Below are positions 1-11,389 of a stretch of DNA of 64,000 nt, one piece after another. The translations under genes were made by a program, and so were the position numbers. Origin of the DNA: Glaciecola sp. (GTDB lineage: Bacteria > Pseudomonadota > Gammaproteobacteria > Enterobacterales > Alteromonadaceae); assembly GCA_023268935.1 (NCBI GenBank), contig JALRKK010000054.1, positions 1 through 64,000 of the forward strand. The letters run 5' to 3'. The notes beneath the pieces were generated by a model. The model had not been told where the DNA came from. It saw only the letters and a program-made list of their open reading frames with translations, and searched no databases. Within the stretch, counting starts at the first letter, position 1. Each line of letters begins with the position of its first letter.

Positions 1-1798
1 TACCGAAAGTAGTGGTGCCTATATCTAAGACCGTTAAACCATTCACTGTCCCAACTGTTTCACCATTGGTTTGAATGATGATTTGCCCTTCTTTAATATC
101 ATCAAGTAATGATTGAGGAACTCGTCCAGTGCGATAACGCCTAGCGGCTTGCACTTGATTTAGCCATTGTCTATCAAGCACACAAGGTAGCTCAGAACGC
201 GCATAAAAACTTGCCTCATTGATCAGTTCTAATATATCCGCAAACTGCGCACTGATCTTATTTTGATGTTCTGCATCGCGCATGCTTTGCAAAATCAAAC
301 TTCGCAACGCATCCGTATCCACATCTGTAAAATGATACCGCTTCGCGTGAGCAATAACTTGTTGCACAAAATCCACCATGTTGCTATCGTCAGCTGGCAT
401 GTCGTATTCAAAATCGACCAAGACTCGAAACAAGTGTGAAAACTCCTCATCAATATCTTGTAAGGCATAAAACAAATCGCGAGAGCCAATCAGAATCAAC
501 TTAATCTGCAATGGAATCGGCTCCGGCGTAAGTGAGACAGAACTGACCATGCCCGCATCTTTTTGGGGTAAATCGATGCGCAACACATTCTGCTTTAATG
601 CGCGTTTGAGAGACTCCCACACATGGGGTTGTTCAATCATTTTATCCGCATCCAGTAACAAGTATCCTCCATTAGCTTGATGTAACGCTCCGGAGCTGAT
701 CATACGATAATCACTGATTACACTGCCACTGGCAGTCGAATATTCAATGCGACCGAATAGGTTTTGATAGGTTGGGTTGGATTCATACACCAACGGAGGC
801 GATGCATCTTCAGTTTGTTGCACAATGATATTCGGTAAGTATTGGCTTTCAAGCACATCTCTAGCTTGGGTGATATCGAACTTATCTTCTTTTTCTTCTA
901 ATTCATCCAGCCACAATACCGAATCAATGATATGAGACTCTAGAGACAAAATGTAATTGGATACCTCTGGTAAATGCGTGTAACGTTGAGCCAGTTCAGC
1001 AAGCAAAGGTTTGACGGCTTGTTGTGAAGTTTCCTGTTTGAGCTTACGCAACGCTTTGGCTAACTCTCGTTTCCAGACAGGCAGCTCAATTAACGCTTCT
1101 TCAAGCGCATCTTCAAGTATTGCAATATGCTCCAGAAAATAAGCCTGTTGCGGCTCGTCTAACGTTGCGAAAGTCTCCTCATTAATTGCCTTGCCTTCAA
1201 CTATAGGCATAAAGCTAACCATGCCATCTTCTTCAAACATCGCAATATTATGCTTTTGCGCTTGATTTTCGACCGATTCTAATGCGTCTTCATACTGGCT
1301 TTGATGGTGTTTTTGTGTAGCGCTTTTTTTGCGCTGGTAGCCAGGGTTATCAAAAGCTGCCGGGAACATATCCAGCAGTTGATTAACCAGACTTTGCATA
1401 TCTTTAGAAAAGGTTTCGCTTTGCGCTGCTGGCATTTTGATTGCTTTGGGACTGCGTTCAGCTTTGACATTGTTGACATAGACCCAATCATAAAGCTCTG
1501 CTTTGACAGCGTGTTTTGCGACATAATCTTTGACCAAGGTTGCCCGCCCTGTGGCTTGTTCTCCCATAACATACAAGTTATAACCTTTAACCGGCATGCC
1601 TAAACCAAACTCTAACGCGTGTTTGGCTCTTTCTTGACCAATAAACACACGAACTTCATTGCTATTTGCTGGTGCTGCCTGACGCCATTGGACAATTTGG
1701 TTATCGCTTAAATTAACACGACACTGGTCAGGATCGACGCGCAGAGATTGTTCCAAGGCGGTAACGGCGGAAGACTTAGCTGCGGATAATTTGGGCAT
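1..1798 (-). CDS. Lon-related AAA protease (YcbZ/COG1067 type), 3' end off the window
   Basis: About 599 N-terminal codons are visible, starting at the ATG at 1798-1796 (MPKLSAAKSSAV); the rest lies beyond position 1. The stretch YNLYVMGEQATGRATLV is a degenerate Walker A loop lacking the usual GK[S/T]. GALHQANGGYLLLDADKM is the Walker-B region characteristic of the Lon-related family that includes E. coli YcbZ. The last visible residues (VGTVNGLTVLDIGTTTFG) look like the first strand of the C-terminal Lon protease domain, so the catalytic Ser-Lys dyad would lie outside the window. The middle (about residues 180-330) is Glu/Leu-rich and probably helical. The gene is divergent from leuS. Inference: a cytoplasmic ATP-dependent protease of unknown substrate, possibly with weak ATPase activity. 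Confidence 0.85.
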   Translation of the reverse strand, partial: MPKLSAAKSSAVTALEQSLRVDPDQCRVNLSDNQIVQWRQAAPANSNEVRVFIGQERAKHALEFGLGMPVKGYNLYVMGEQATGRATLVKDYVAKHAVKAELYDWVYVNNVKAERSPKAIKMPAAQSETFSKDMQSLVNQLLDMFPAAFDNPGYQRKKSATQKHHQSQYEDALESVENQAQKHNIAMFEEDGMVSFMPIVEGKAINEETFATLDEPQQAYFLEHIAILEDALEEALIELPVWKRELAKALRKLKQETSQQAVKPLLAELAQRYTHLPEVSNYILSLESHIIDSVLWLDELEEKEDKFDITQARDVLESQYLPNIIVQQTEDASPPLVYESNPTYQNLFGRIEYSTASGSVISDYRMISSGALHQANGGYLLLDADKMIEQPHVWESLKRALKQNVLRIDLPQKDAGMVSSVSLTPEPIPLQIKLILIGSRDLFYALQDIDEEFSHLFRVLVDFEYDMPADDSNMVDFVQQVIAHAKRYHFTDVDTDALRSLILQSMRDAEHQNKISAQFADILELINEASFYARSELPCVLDRQWLNQVQAARRYRTGRVPQSLLDDIKEGQIIIQTNGETVGTVNGLTVLDIGTTTFG

Positions 1799-1906
1799 GT
1801 TTTAACGCTTTTTAATTTTTTGCCTAATCCTACACTAAACCCATTAAAAAATCACTGCTTACCATAGTCAATAAAGCCGCTGTGGTGTATTCTATAGCTT
1901 AGATAA

Positions 1907-4528
<2,622 letters not shown>

Positions 4529-4530
4529 TA

Positions 4531-5016
4531 ATGCGTATATGGTTTCTTATTTTTGTTGTATTTTCTTTGGCGAGTTGTGGCTTTACGCCACGACAAGCCA
4601 ATTTGGTACCACAGGAACTGCGCCAACTCGCAATAGTAACTCAACCATCAACCCAAGCATTTGCTGAGGCACTGAAGCGTTTAGGCTCTCTAAATGATTT
4701 AGTTTGGCGCAACGAGAGTGATATTCGCTTAAATTTGATCGATGAAAAGGTCACTCGCAGACTCTTATCCGTATTTGCTTCAGGACAAGTCGCTGAATAT
4801 GAGCTAAATTATACCCTACGCTATCAATTATCCGTTAATTCGGCTTCTATCCCACTAGAAATTAATATCCTTCGCGATTATCAAGATGATCCTAAGCAGG
4901 TTTTAGCCAAATCGCTGGAACTTGAACTAATTATGCAAGAACTGCGTAACCAAGCTGCCGAACAACTGCTTAGAACGCTTGCGGTAAACTATCAAACCGC
5001 TTTGTTGCTGGAGTAA
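4531..5016 (+). CDS. lptE: LPS-assembly lipoprotein LptE
   Basis: Outer-membrane lipoprotein that plugs the LptD barrel and helps insert lipopolysaccharide. The 161-residue product opens with a lipoprotein signal (MRIWFLIFVVFSLASCGF); the lipidated Cys is residue 16, followed by the GF typical of LptE. The rest is weakly conserved, as usual for this family: an alpha/beta sandwich with a sheet-forming region around residues 65-110 (LNLIDEKVTRRLLSVFASG). Placement between leuS and holA is the standard gammaproteobacterial context and is strong support. It begins 2 bases after the leuS stop and ends 3 bases before the holA start, so the three are probably co-transcribed. Confidence 0.9.
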   Translation: MRIWFLIFVVFSLASCGFTPRQANLVPQELRQLAIVTQPSTQAFAEALKRLGSLNDLVWRNESDIRLNLIDEKVTRRLLSVFASGQVAEYELNYTLRYQLSVNSASIPLEINILRDYQDDPKQVLAKSLELELIMQELRNQAAEQLLRTLAVNYQTALLLE

Positions 5017-5019
5017 ATT

Positions 5020-6048
5020 GTGCAAATCAAATCGGACCAACTCAACGCGCAATTATCTAAGCAAATCCCACATGTGGTGCTTATTTTTGGTGATGAACCA
5101 CAGCAAGTAATTGAAGCATTAGACTGTGTTCGAAATGTGGCAAAAGACAATGGTTTTTCGGAACGCACTTCACTGACTGCTGATGGACAATTTGAGTGGG
5201 ACAGTTTATTTGACGCCACTCAGACCATGTCGTTATTCAGTGATAAGCAAATGATCGAGTTGTATCTGCCGACCGGTAAACCGGGTGTTACTGGTAGTAA
5301 GACACTCACCGCGCTGGCTGAGCAATTGCACGATGACTTGCTTTTAGTGATCCACGGCCCTCGGGTTGGCAAAGATGTACAAAACACCAAATGGTTTAAG
5401 ACCATTTCGCAACGTGGGTTATTTGTACCCTGCTACCCTCTCTCGGGACACGCTTTACAGCAATGGTTAGCAGGATTATTGCAACAGGCAGGACTCAATT
5501 TTGAGCGAGAATGCGTTCAGTTTATCGCGGATGCGTGCGAAGGTAATATGCTTGCCGCAGCTCAAGAAGTACAAAAATTAGCATTGCTTTACGACTCTCA
5601 GACTTTGACATTAGATATGTGTCGACATGCGGTCGTAGAGCAATCTCGCTTTAACGTATTTCAGCTAATCGATGAAGTACTCAAAGGCGATAGCGATATG
5701 ATTATTCGTTTGCTATTGCGTCTAGAGGGCGAAGGCGTTGAACCCAATGTCATTATATGGTCATTGCTCAAGGAATGGCAAAACCTGCTGCAATTGCAAG
5801 CGTTGTTACAAAGCAAGCAACCCATTCCGTGGCAGCGTTTTGGCATTTGGCCACAGCGTCAATCACTTTATCAAGCCGCATTACAAAGGCTCGAGCCGCA
5901 ACAACTCGAACTCATTGCTAATGAATTAACCTATGCAGATAAGCAATTTAAATCAGAAACGACAGCCAGACCTTTTGTTCAACTTGCTCACTTGTGTTTA
6001 TTGTTTAGCGCTCAAGGGGCTCAAAATATATCATTACAACGCGCATGA
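5020..6048 (+). CDS. holA: DNA polymerase III delta subunit
   Basis: Delta subunit of the clamp loader, which opens the beta sliding clamp. The product has 342 residues (E. coli 343). The N-terminal region MQIKSDQLNAQLSKQIPHV followed by LIFGDEPQQVIEA matches the delta N-domain, which is AAA-like but without a functional P-loop. MSLFSDKQMIEL is the clamp-interacting segment, and GNMLAAAQEVQKLALL is a conserved delta motif. The start is GTG at 5020, 3 bases after the lptE stop; no ATG fits the family N-terminus. The 3' end overlaps nadD by 4 bases (ATGA), suggesting translational coupling. Confidence 0.95.
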   Translation: MQIKSDQLNAQLSKQIPHVVLIFGDEPQQVIEALDCVRNVAKDNGFSERTSLTADGQFEWDSLFDATQTMSLFSDKQMIELYLPTGKPGVTGSKTLTALAEQLHDDLLLVIHGPRVGKDVQNTKWFKTISQRGLFVPCYPLSGHALQQWLAGLLQQAGLNFERECVQFIADACEGNMLAAAQEVQKLALLYDSQTLTLDMCRHAVVEQSRFNVFQLIDEVLKGDSDMIIRLLLRLEGEGVEPNVIIWSLLKEWQNLLQLQALLQSKQPIPWQRFGIWPQRQSLYQAALQRLEPQQLELIANELTYADKQFKSETTARPFVQLAHLCLLFSAQGAQNISLQRA

Positions 6049-6665
6049 AAATCGTCTTTGGCGGCACGTTTAACCCTGTGCATTTTGGTCATATTAAACC
6101 ACTGTTAGGCTTATGCGAAGAATTTGGCTTTGCACAAATCGGCTTGATGCCAAACTTCGTAAGCCCCTTCAAGCAAGGTGAATTCATGGTTTCCAACAAC
6201 CACCGAATTAACATGCTCGAAAAAGTCATCGCAGAATTTCCTAAGCTATATCTCGTTCGTGATGAAATCGACCGTGAATGTGTGTCGTATACCGCGGATA
6301 CCATTCAATCTTGGCGTGACAGAACGCCTGAAGAAGAAATTGTTTTTGTCATGGGCGCTGACAGTTACCAGCAATTGCATCACTGGTATGATGTTGCTCG
6401 GTTGCTGGAACAAACCAGCATAATTGTATTGCCACGTGACAAGCCTGTACAAAAAAACAACAACCTAGCGCCTGAACTTGAGTTTTTCGATTCCCATCAG
6501 GGCTTGATGAAGGGTCACATTTATGTGGCACAAACTGCCTTGTATCCAATTTCTTCAACACAAATTCGCCAAGCCATACAAAACAATCAAGACTGTGCTA
6601 AATATCTCCCTAAAGGCGTGTTAAACTATATACAGACACATCATTTATACCAACACCACAATTAG
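6045..6665 (+). CDS. nadD: Nicotinate-nucleotide adenylyltransferase
   Basis: Converts nicotinate mononucleotide and ATP to deamido-NAD in the NAD biosynthesis/salvage pathway. The product is 206 residues (E. coli 213). The nucleotidyltransferase signature GGTFNPVHFGH is at residues 6-16, with the catalytic HxGH at 13-16. The second signature ISSTQIR lies near the C-terminus, and VFVMGADSYQQLHHW is the conserved central motif. The start codon overlaps the holA stop as ATGA. The order holA-nadD-rsfS is typical of gammaproteobacteria. Confidence 0.96.
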   Translation: MKIVFGGTFNPVHFGHIKPLLGLCEEFGFAQIGLMPNFVSPFKQGEFMVSNNHRINMLEKVIAEFPKLYLVRDEIDRECVSYTADTIQSWRDRTPEEEIVFVMGADSYQQLHHWYDVARLLEQTSIIVLPRDKPVQKNNNLAPELEFFDSHQGLMKGHIYVAQTALYPISSTQIRQAIQNNQDCAKYLPKGVLNYIQTHHLYQHHN

Positions 6666-6673
6666 AGGTACTC

Positions 6674-6991
6674 TTGGAGTTACAAGCGTTATTAGAATTT
6701 GTCATTGATAAAGCGGATGACATGAAAGCACGTGATATTATTACGTTAGATTTGACCGGTAAAAGTACAATTACCGATGCCTTTGTGATTTGTTCAGGCA
6801 ATTCCAAACGTCATGTTTGTGCCATTGCCGAAAATGTTGTTATGGAAATGAAACACGCAGGCTCCCCTCCCCTTAACATCTCCGGCACTGAAGATGGAGA
6901 ATGGGTGGTTGTAGATATGGGTGATGTGGTGTTGCATGTAATGCAGGATGCGTCACGTGATTATTTTCAACTTGAGAAACTTTGGGGATAA
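6674..6991 (+). CDS. rsfS: Ribosomal silencing factor RsfS
   Basis: Binds uL14 and blocks joining of the ribosomal subunits in starvation. The 105-residue product is full length and clearly homologous to E. coli RsfS: LLEFVIDKADDMKARDI, GKSTITDAFVICSGNS, and a C-terminal VVDMGDVVLHVMQ. The start is a TTG at 6674, preceded by GAGG at 6665-6668 at proper spacing; the family N-terminus (MELQALLEFV) fits it exactly and there is no ATG alternative. It lies 8 bases after nadD and 12 bases before rlmH. Confidence 0.95.
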   Translation: MELQALLEFVIDKADDMKARDIITLDLTGKSTITDAFVICSGNSKRHVCAIAENVVMEMKHAGSPPLNISGTEDGEWVVVDMGDVVLHVMQDASRDYFQLEKLWG

Positions 6992-7003
6992 CTGGAATCA
7001 TCC

Positions 7004-7474
7004 ATGCGCATCACTATTATTGCTGTTGGCACCAAAATGCCAGCATGGGTAGAGGAAGGTTGTCGCGAGTTTTTGCGTCGATTTCCGCCTGAGCTCGATG
7101 TGCATTTCAAAGAAATCCCAGCGGGTAAACGCGGCAAAAATGCCGATATCTCACGCATTTTAGAAAAAGAAGGTGAACTGACTTGTCAAGCCATTGGTAA
7201 AGGAGATAGAGTCGTTACCCTTGAAGTCAAAGGCCGTCCATGGGATACCCCGCAACTTGCCCAACAATTACAGAACTGGCAAATGGACGGACGCAACATT
7301 AGTTTGCTCATTGGTGGTCCGGAAGGACTCGCGCCGAGCTGTTTAGCGTTGGCCGAACAAAGATGGTCTCTATCAGCATTGACATTACCTCATCCTTTGG
7401 TCAGGATCATAGTTGCAGAGAGTCTTTATCGGGCTTGGACCGTTACTCAAAACCATCCATATCATCGGGAATAA
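7004..7474 (+). CDS. rlmH: 23S rRNA (pseudouridine1915-N3)-methyltransferase RlmH
   Basis: SPOUT-class methyltransferase that methylates pseudouridine 1915 in helix 69 of 23S rRNA using SAM. Length is 156 residues (E. coli 155). The knotted SAM site is visible in [11 protein letters not shown] and the C-terminal [19 protein letters not shown], ending in NHPYHRE. The ATG at 7004 is preceded by a weak GGA. It sits between rsfS and mrdA in the usual order. Confidence 0.97.
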   Translation: MRITIIAVGTKMPAWVEEGCREFLRRFPPELDVHFKEIPAGKRGKNADISRILEKEGELTCQAIGKGDRVVTLEVKGRPWDTPQLAQQLQNWQMDGRNISLLIGGPEGLAPSCLALAEQRWSLSALTLPHPLVRIIVAESLYRAWTVTQNHPYHRE

Positions 7475-7480
7475 GATATT

Positions 7481-9382
7481 ATGGCTAAGCGCCGTCAGGC
7501 AATGCGTGATTATACCGCCGAAGATAAGTTATTCTTGCGCCGTGCATTCATCGCAGCATGTTTGGTCGCTGTTATTTTTGGGGTGCTTCTCCTTAATATG
7601 TATCAATTACAGATAGTCTCTTTTGAAGATTATCAAACCCGAGCTGACGGTAATCGCATCAAGGTGGTTCCCATCGCGCCAAATCGTGGGTTGATTTATG
7701 ACCGCAACGGCGTTTTATTAGCAGAAAACCGTCCTTCGTTTAGCTTGCGGATGGTCAAAGAACAAATCCGTGAGATTGACGACACCGTTGCTGAACTTTC
7801 AGAACTGCTTGTAATCAATGACGAGCAATTACAAGAAATTCGTGACAGCATCAAAAATGCCCGCCGTTTTCAACCAGTCACTATTTTGGATAACCTTAAC
7901 GAAGAACAAGTTGCTAAATTTTCAGCGCAACAACATCGTTTTTCAGGTATGTTTGTTGAGGCCGGTTTGACCCGATATTACCCGTACGCCGATGCATTGA
8001 CTCACGTGCTCGGTTACATTGCTAAAATCAATGAACAAAATCTAGAAAGCATCGCTTTAAGAGGCCAAACTTCGAACTATGCCGCAACGCGTTTTATTGG
8101 CAAACAAGGCATTGAACGCTACTATGAGGACAGACTCCACGGTAGTGTTGGTTACAAACAAGTCGAAGTCGATAATAAAGGTCGGGAATTACGAGTGCTG
8201 TCTGTTGAAGAGCCTATTCCTGGGGAGGATTTGGTCCTTAATATCGATGTGCAGCTGCAATTGTTTATCCAAAGTATCATGCGAGAAAAACGCGGGTCAG
8301 TGGTTGTTTCAGACCCTAGCATTGGGCAAATCTTAGCGATGTTTTCAAATCCTAGTTATGATCCCAATTTGTTTGTTCGTGGAATCAGTCAAAAAGCATA
8401 CAACAAACTTATCCAAAATACCGACCGTCCATTATTAAATCGTGCCGTACAAGGACAATACCCTCCCGCATCTTTGATTAAACCCCATCTTGCTTTACTT
8501 GGACTTGAATACGGTGTCATTTCAGAAAACAGCAAAATCCACGACCCGGGTTATTATCAACTTCCTGAAGTATCTCACCGCTGGCGCGATTGGAAGAAAA
8601 CGGGTCACGGACATGTTGATGTCAAATATTCAATTGAAGTATCTTGTGATACCTTTTTTTATGAGCTTGCTTATAAGTTGGGCATAGATACCATCCATGA
8701 GTATATGACTCAATTTGGGTTTGGCTTATATACCGAAATTGATTTGGTTGAAGAAACAGACGGTAATATGCCATCACGTGGATGGAAACAAGCCCGTTTC
8801 AATCAGCCTTGGTATATTGGTGATACGATTTCTATAGGTATTGGTCAAGGCTATTGGACGGCGACGCCGATTCAGTTACTCAACTCATTAAATACGTTAC
8901 TCAACGACGGGGTTCGCCATATTCCGCAAATTTTAAGAGGTTCGCTTAGCCAAGGGTCATTACTAGAACAAGGTATTAGCGAATTCCCTCCAATTTCTGT
9001 GTTGCAACCTAGACATTGGGAGCACGTACGAGAGTCCATGAGGGATACCGTTGGACTGCCGCATGGAACTGCATACGGTGCTTATCGGAATGCCAAGTAT
9101 TCATCAGGTGGCAAAACTGGAACCGCCCAATTATTCACAGTAGGACAAGATGAAGACGTTGACGAAATAGAAATAGCTGATTATTTGAAAGACAACGCGA
9201 TGTACTTCGGCTATGCGCCTGTTGATATTCCTGAAATTAGTGTGATGGTGGCTTTGGAAAACGCCGGTGGCGGTGGTTCTAATGCAGCCCCTCTCGCACG
9301 GCAAGTGATGGATTACTATCTCTTAGATCGAACATCACGCGACGCCACGATTGCTCAGCAAAAGGTCAAGTTTAATGACTAA
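7481..9382 (+). CDS. mrdA: Penicillin-binding protein 2 (elongasome transpeptidase)
   Basis: Class B PBP that cross-links peptidoglycan during rod elongation with RodA. The product has 633 residues: a short cytoplasmic tail, one membrane anchor at about residues 25-47 (FIAACLVAVIFGVLLLNM), the PBP dimer domain (IAPNRGLIYDRNGVLLAE), then the transpeptidase domain. Catalytic motifs are S331-L-I-K334 in YPPASLIKP, SCD at 388-390 and KTG at 545-547. The active-site context is PASLIKP rather than the PGSTVKP I recall from E. coli, but the essential Ser and Lys are intact. It starts 6 bases after rlmH, and its stop overlaps the rodA start. Confidence 0.96.
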   Translation: MAKRRQAMRDYTAEDKLFLRRAFIAACLVAVIFGVLLLNMYQLQIVSFEDYQTRADGNRIKVVPIAPNRGLIYDRNGVLLAENRPSFSLRMVKEQIREIDDTVAELSELLVINDEQLQEIRDSIKNARRFQPVTILDNLNEEQVAKFSAQQHRFSGMFVEAGLTRYYPYADALTHVLGYIAKINEQNLESIALRGQTSNYAATRFIGKQGIERYYEDRLHGSVGYKQVEVDNKGRELRVLSVEEPIPGEDLVLNIDVQLQLFIQSIMREKRGSVVVSDPSIGQILAMFSNPSYDPNLFVRGISQKAYNKLIQNTDRPLLNRAVQGQYPPASLIKPHLALLGLEYGVISENSKIHDPGYYQLPEVSHRWRDWKKTGHGHVDVKYSIEVSCDTFFYELAYKLGIDTIHEYMTQFGFGLYTEIDLVEETDGNMPSRGWKQARFNQPWYIGDTISIGIGQGYWTATPIQLLNSLNTLLNDGVRHIPQILRGSLSQGSLLEQGISEFPPISVLQPRHWEHVRESMRDTVGLPHGTAYGAYRNAKYSSGGKTGTAQLFTVGQDEDVDEIEIADYLKDNAMYFGYAPVDIPEISVMVALENAGGGGSNAAPLARQVMDYYLLDRTSRDATIAQQKVKFND

Positions 9383-10487
9383 CACAGCTTCGTCTTTCTT
9401 ATCGAGTTTACTGCAGCGCTTGCATATCGATGCATGGTTGATGGTGGGATTAATTGTCTTAATGGGGACTGGCCTAGTAACCATATACTCAGCAGGTGGT
9501 GAAGACATTGGATTGATCCATAAGCAAGTAACCCGACTCGGTATTGGCTTGGCCGTGATGTTTTTTTGTGCACAGATACCGATACATTTTTATCGTTCAA
9601 TTGCGCCGATATTTTACTTAGTTGGAGTCTTCCTATTAGTCGCAGTACTGTTTATTGGTGTCGAAGGTAAAGGCGCACAGCGCTGGCTCGATTTGGGCTT
9701 TATGCGTTTTCAGCCATCTGAAATACTCAAGTTATTCGTGCCAATGACCATTGCTTGGTATCTCAGCCAAGAACCATTGCCGCCGAAACTCAAACACGTA
9801 TTGATAGGCTTTTTACTCGTGTTGATTCCCGCTTTGTTCATTGCCAGACAACCTGACTTAGGTACGGCATTACTGATAGCTAGTTCGGGATTGTTTGCGT
9901 TGTTCTTAGCTGGGTTGAGTTGGCGAATCATAACGGTTTCTACTGTCCTAGCGATTAGCTTTATTCCGGTAATGTGGTTCTTTTTGATGAAAGCGTATCA
10001 AAAACAACGAGTCATCACGTTTTTAAATCCAGAAAGCGATCCTCTAGGTGCGGGCTACCACATCATTCAAAGTAAAATCGCCATTGGCTCTGGTGGGATT
10101 TCTGGTAAAGGCTGGTTAAAAGGCTCTCAGTCACAATTGGAATTTTTACCCGAACGGCACACCGATTTTATCTTTTCTGTATTTAGTGAAGAATTTGGTT
10201 TAATAGGGGTTTTGCTGCTGCTCGCGTTGTATGGATTTATCATAGTGCGAGGCCTAATTATAGCTGGTAGAAGTCAGTTTATATTTTGTAAATTATTGGC
10301 TGGTAGTATTACGTTGACCTTTTTTGTCTATGTGTTTGTGAATATTGGGATGGTCAGCGGCTTGTTACCTGTGGTCGGAGTACCTCTGCCTTTGGTTAGC
10401 TATGGCGGCACGTCTATGGTTACCTTGTTGGCTGGTTTTGGGATCGTAATGGCCGTTGCCACACAAAAAAAGGTGGTTTCTCGATGA
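9375..10487 (+). CDS. mrdB: RodA peptidoglycan glycosyltransferase (SEDS family)
   Basis: SEDS-family glycan polymerase that works with PBP2 in the elongasome. The product is 370 residues, the same as E. coli RodA, with about ten membrane segments. Diagnostic motifs include KGAQRWLDLGFMRFQPSE, FLNPESDPLGAGYHIIQSK, LEFLPERHTDFIFSV and GVPLPLVSYGG. I start at the ATG at 9375, which overlaps the mrdA stop; an upstream in-frame start at 9351 would lie wholly inside mrdA. The 3' end overlaps rlpA by 4 bases. Confidence 0.96.
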   Translation: MTNTASSFLSSLLQRLHIDAWLMVGLIVLMGTGLVTIYSAGGEDIGLIHKQVTRLGIGLAVMFFCAQIPIHFYRSIAPIFYLVGVFLLVAVLFIGVEGKGAQRWLDLGFMRFQPSEILKLFVPMTIAWYLSQEPLPPKLKHVLIGFLLVLIPALFIARQPDLGTALLIASSGLFALFLAGLSWRIITVSTVLAISFIPVMWFFLMKAYQKQRVITFLNPESDPLGAGYHIIQSKIAIGSGGISGKGWLKGSQSQLEFLPERHTDFIFSVFSEEFGLIGVLLLLALYGFIIVRGLIIAGRSQFIFCKLLAGSITLTFFVYVFVNIGMVSGLLPVVGVPLPLVSYGGTSMVTLLAGFGIVMAVATQKKVVSR

Positions 10488-11302
10488 AGGTTTGGATCAT
10501 ACTTTTAGTCTTAGTTATCAGTGGCTGTGCCCAATCTTATCGCTACACGCAACGTGTAGATTCAGCCCCTGCCGTGCTGATCCCTGACCATGAACCCTCA
10601 CCCATTATCCCGCGTTACGAGCCATATCGCTTAGCCAATCTCCGTCCTTACCATATTGCAGGTATTTCCTATCAACCCCTGTTAAGTGGACATGGTTTTG
10701 TGGAAGAAGGCATTGCGTCTTGGTATGGACAAAAATTTCATGGTTACGCCACCGCCAATGGTGAGACATTTGATATGTATGAATATACGGCTGCTCATAC
10801 CACCTTGCCATTGCCTTCATACGCCAGAGTGACAAACTTAGATAATGGCAAGTCTCTGATTGTTCGAATTAACGACCGCGGTCCTTTTCACAACAACCGA
10901 GTCATAGATTTGTCTTTCGCAGCCGCCAAAGAACTCGATTATTTAGATTCAGGAACGGCCAACGTTCGCATTGAAGTTATACACGTAGACAAGAACGAAC
11001 TGGTAACGATTGGGGATAGTACACCGATCCCTTTATCTGAATTTGTGCCTCCTTCACCTTTACAGGAGCCTGAGGCCATTAAGCAGTATTATGTGCAAGT
11101 GGCAGCTGCTACCAGTGAAGAAAACATCCTCTCTCTCGGTGACGTATTGCAACAAATCTATCAAACGGATTTTAAAGTTGCCGCACGAAATAACCTGTAC
11201 CGTTTAAAGCTTGGCCCTTTTGCTGATTATTTGAGCGCATCCGATGCACTAAATACCCTGCAAAGTAGTGATTACCCTGAGGCCTTTATTGTTTTCGAGT
11301 AA
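10484..11302 (+). CDS. rlpA: RlpA septal/outer-membrane lipoprotein (DPBB + SPOR)
   Basis: Rare lipoprotein A family; in some bacteria it is a lytic transglycosylase acting on stem-peptide-free glycan. The 272 residues comprise a lipoprotein signal with lipobox ISGC (Cys15), a double-psi beta-barrel at about 78-160 (GIASWYGQKFHGYATANGE, VRINDRGPFHNNRVIDLS) and a C-terminal SPOR domain at about 200-272 (QYYVQVAAATSEENILSLG) that binds denuded glycan. The Trp-Tyr-Gly and the NDRGP loop of the barrel are intact. The start overlaps the rodA stop as ATGA. mltB, which sits between rodA and rlpA in Pseudomonas-type clusters, is absent here. Confidence 0.93.
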   Translation: MKVWIILLVLVISGCAQSYRYTQRVDSAPAVLIPDHEPSPIIPRYEPYRLANLRPYHIAGISYQPLLSGHGFVEEGIASWYGQKFHGYATANGETFDMYEYTAAHTTLPLPSYARVTNLDNGKSLIVRINDRGPFHNNRVIDLSFAAAKELDYLDSGTANVRIEVIHVDKNELVTIGDSTPIPLSEFVPPSPLQEPEAIKQYYVQVAAATSEENILSLGDVLQQIYQTDFKVAARNNLYRLKLGPFADYLSASDALNTLQSSDYPEAFIVFE

Positions 11303-11389
11303 GAGCGCAACTTTTTTGCCCTTTTAAGGTCACATTGTCCATACAATCTTGTTACAATCTTTACAGTTTAATTTTGAATTGGTTTGTCT

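Noticed and set aside
10484-11302. Loss of mltB from the rodA-rlpA junction as a deletion event
   Set aside because: Many gammaproteobacteria carry mltB elsewhere; nothing in the sequence, such as a remnant or scar, shows a recent deletion.
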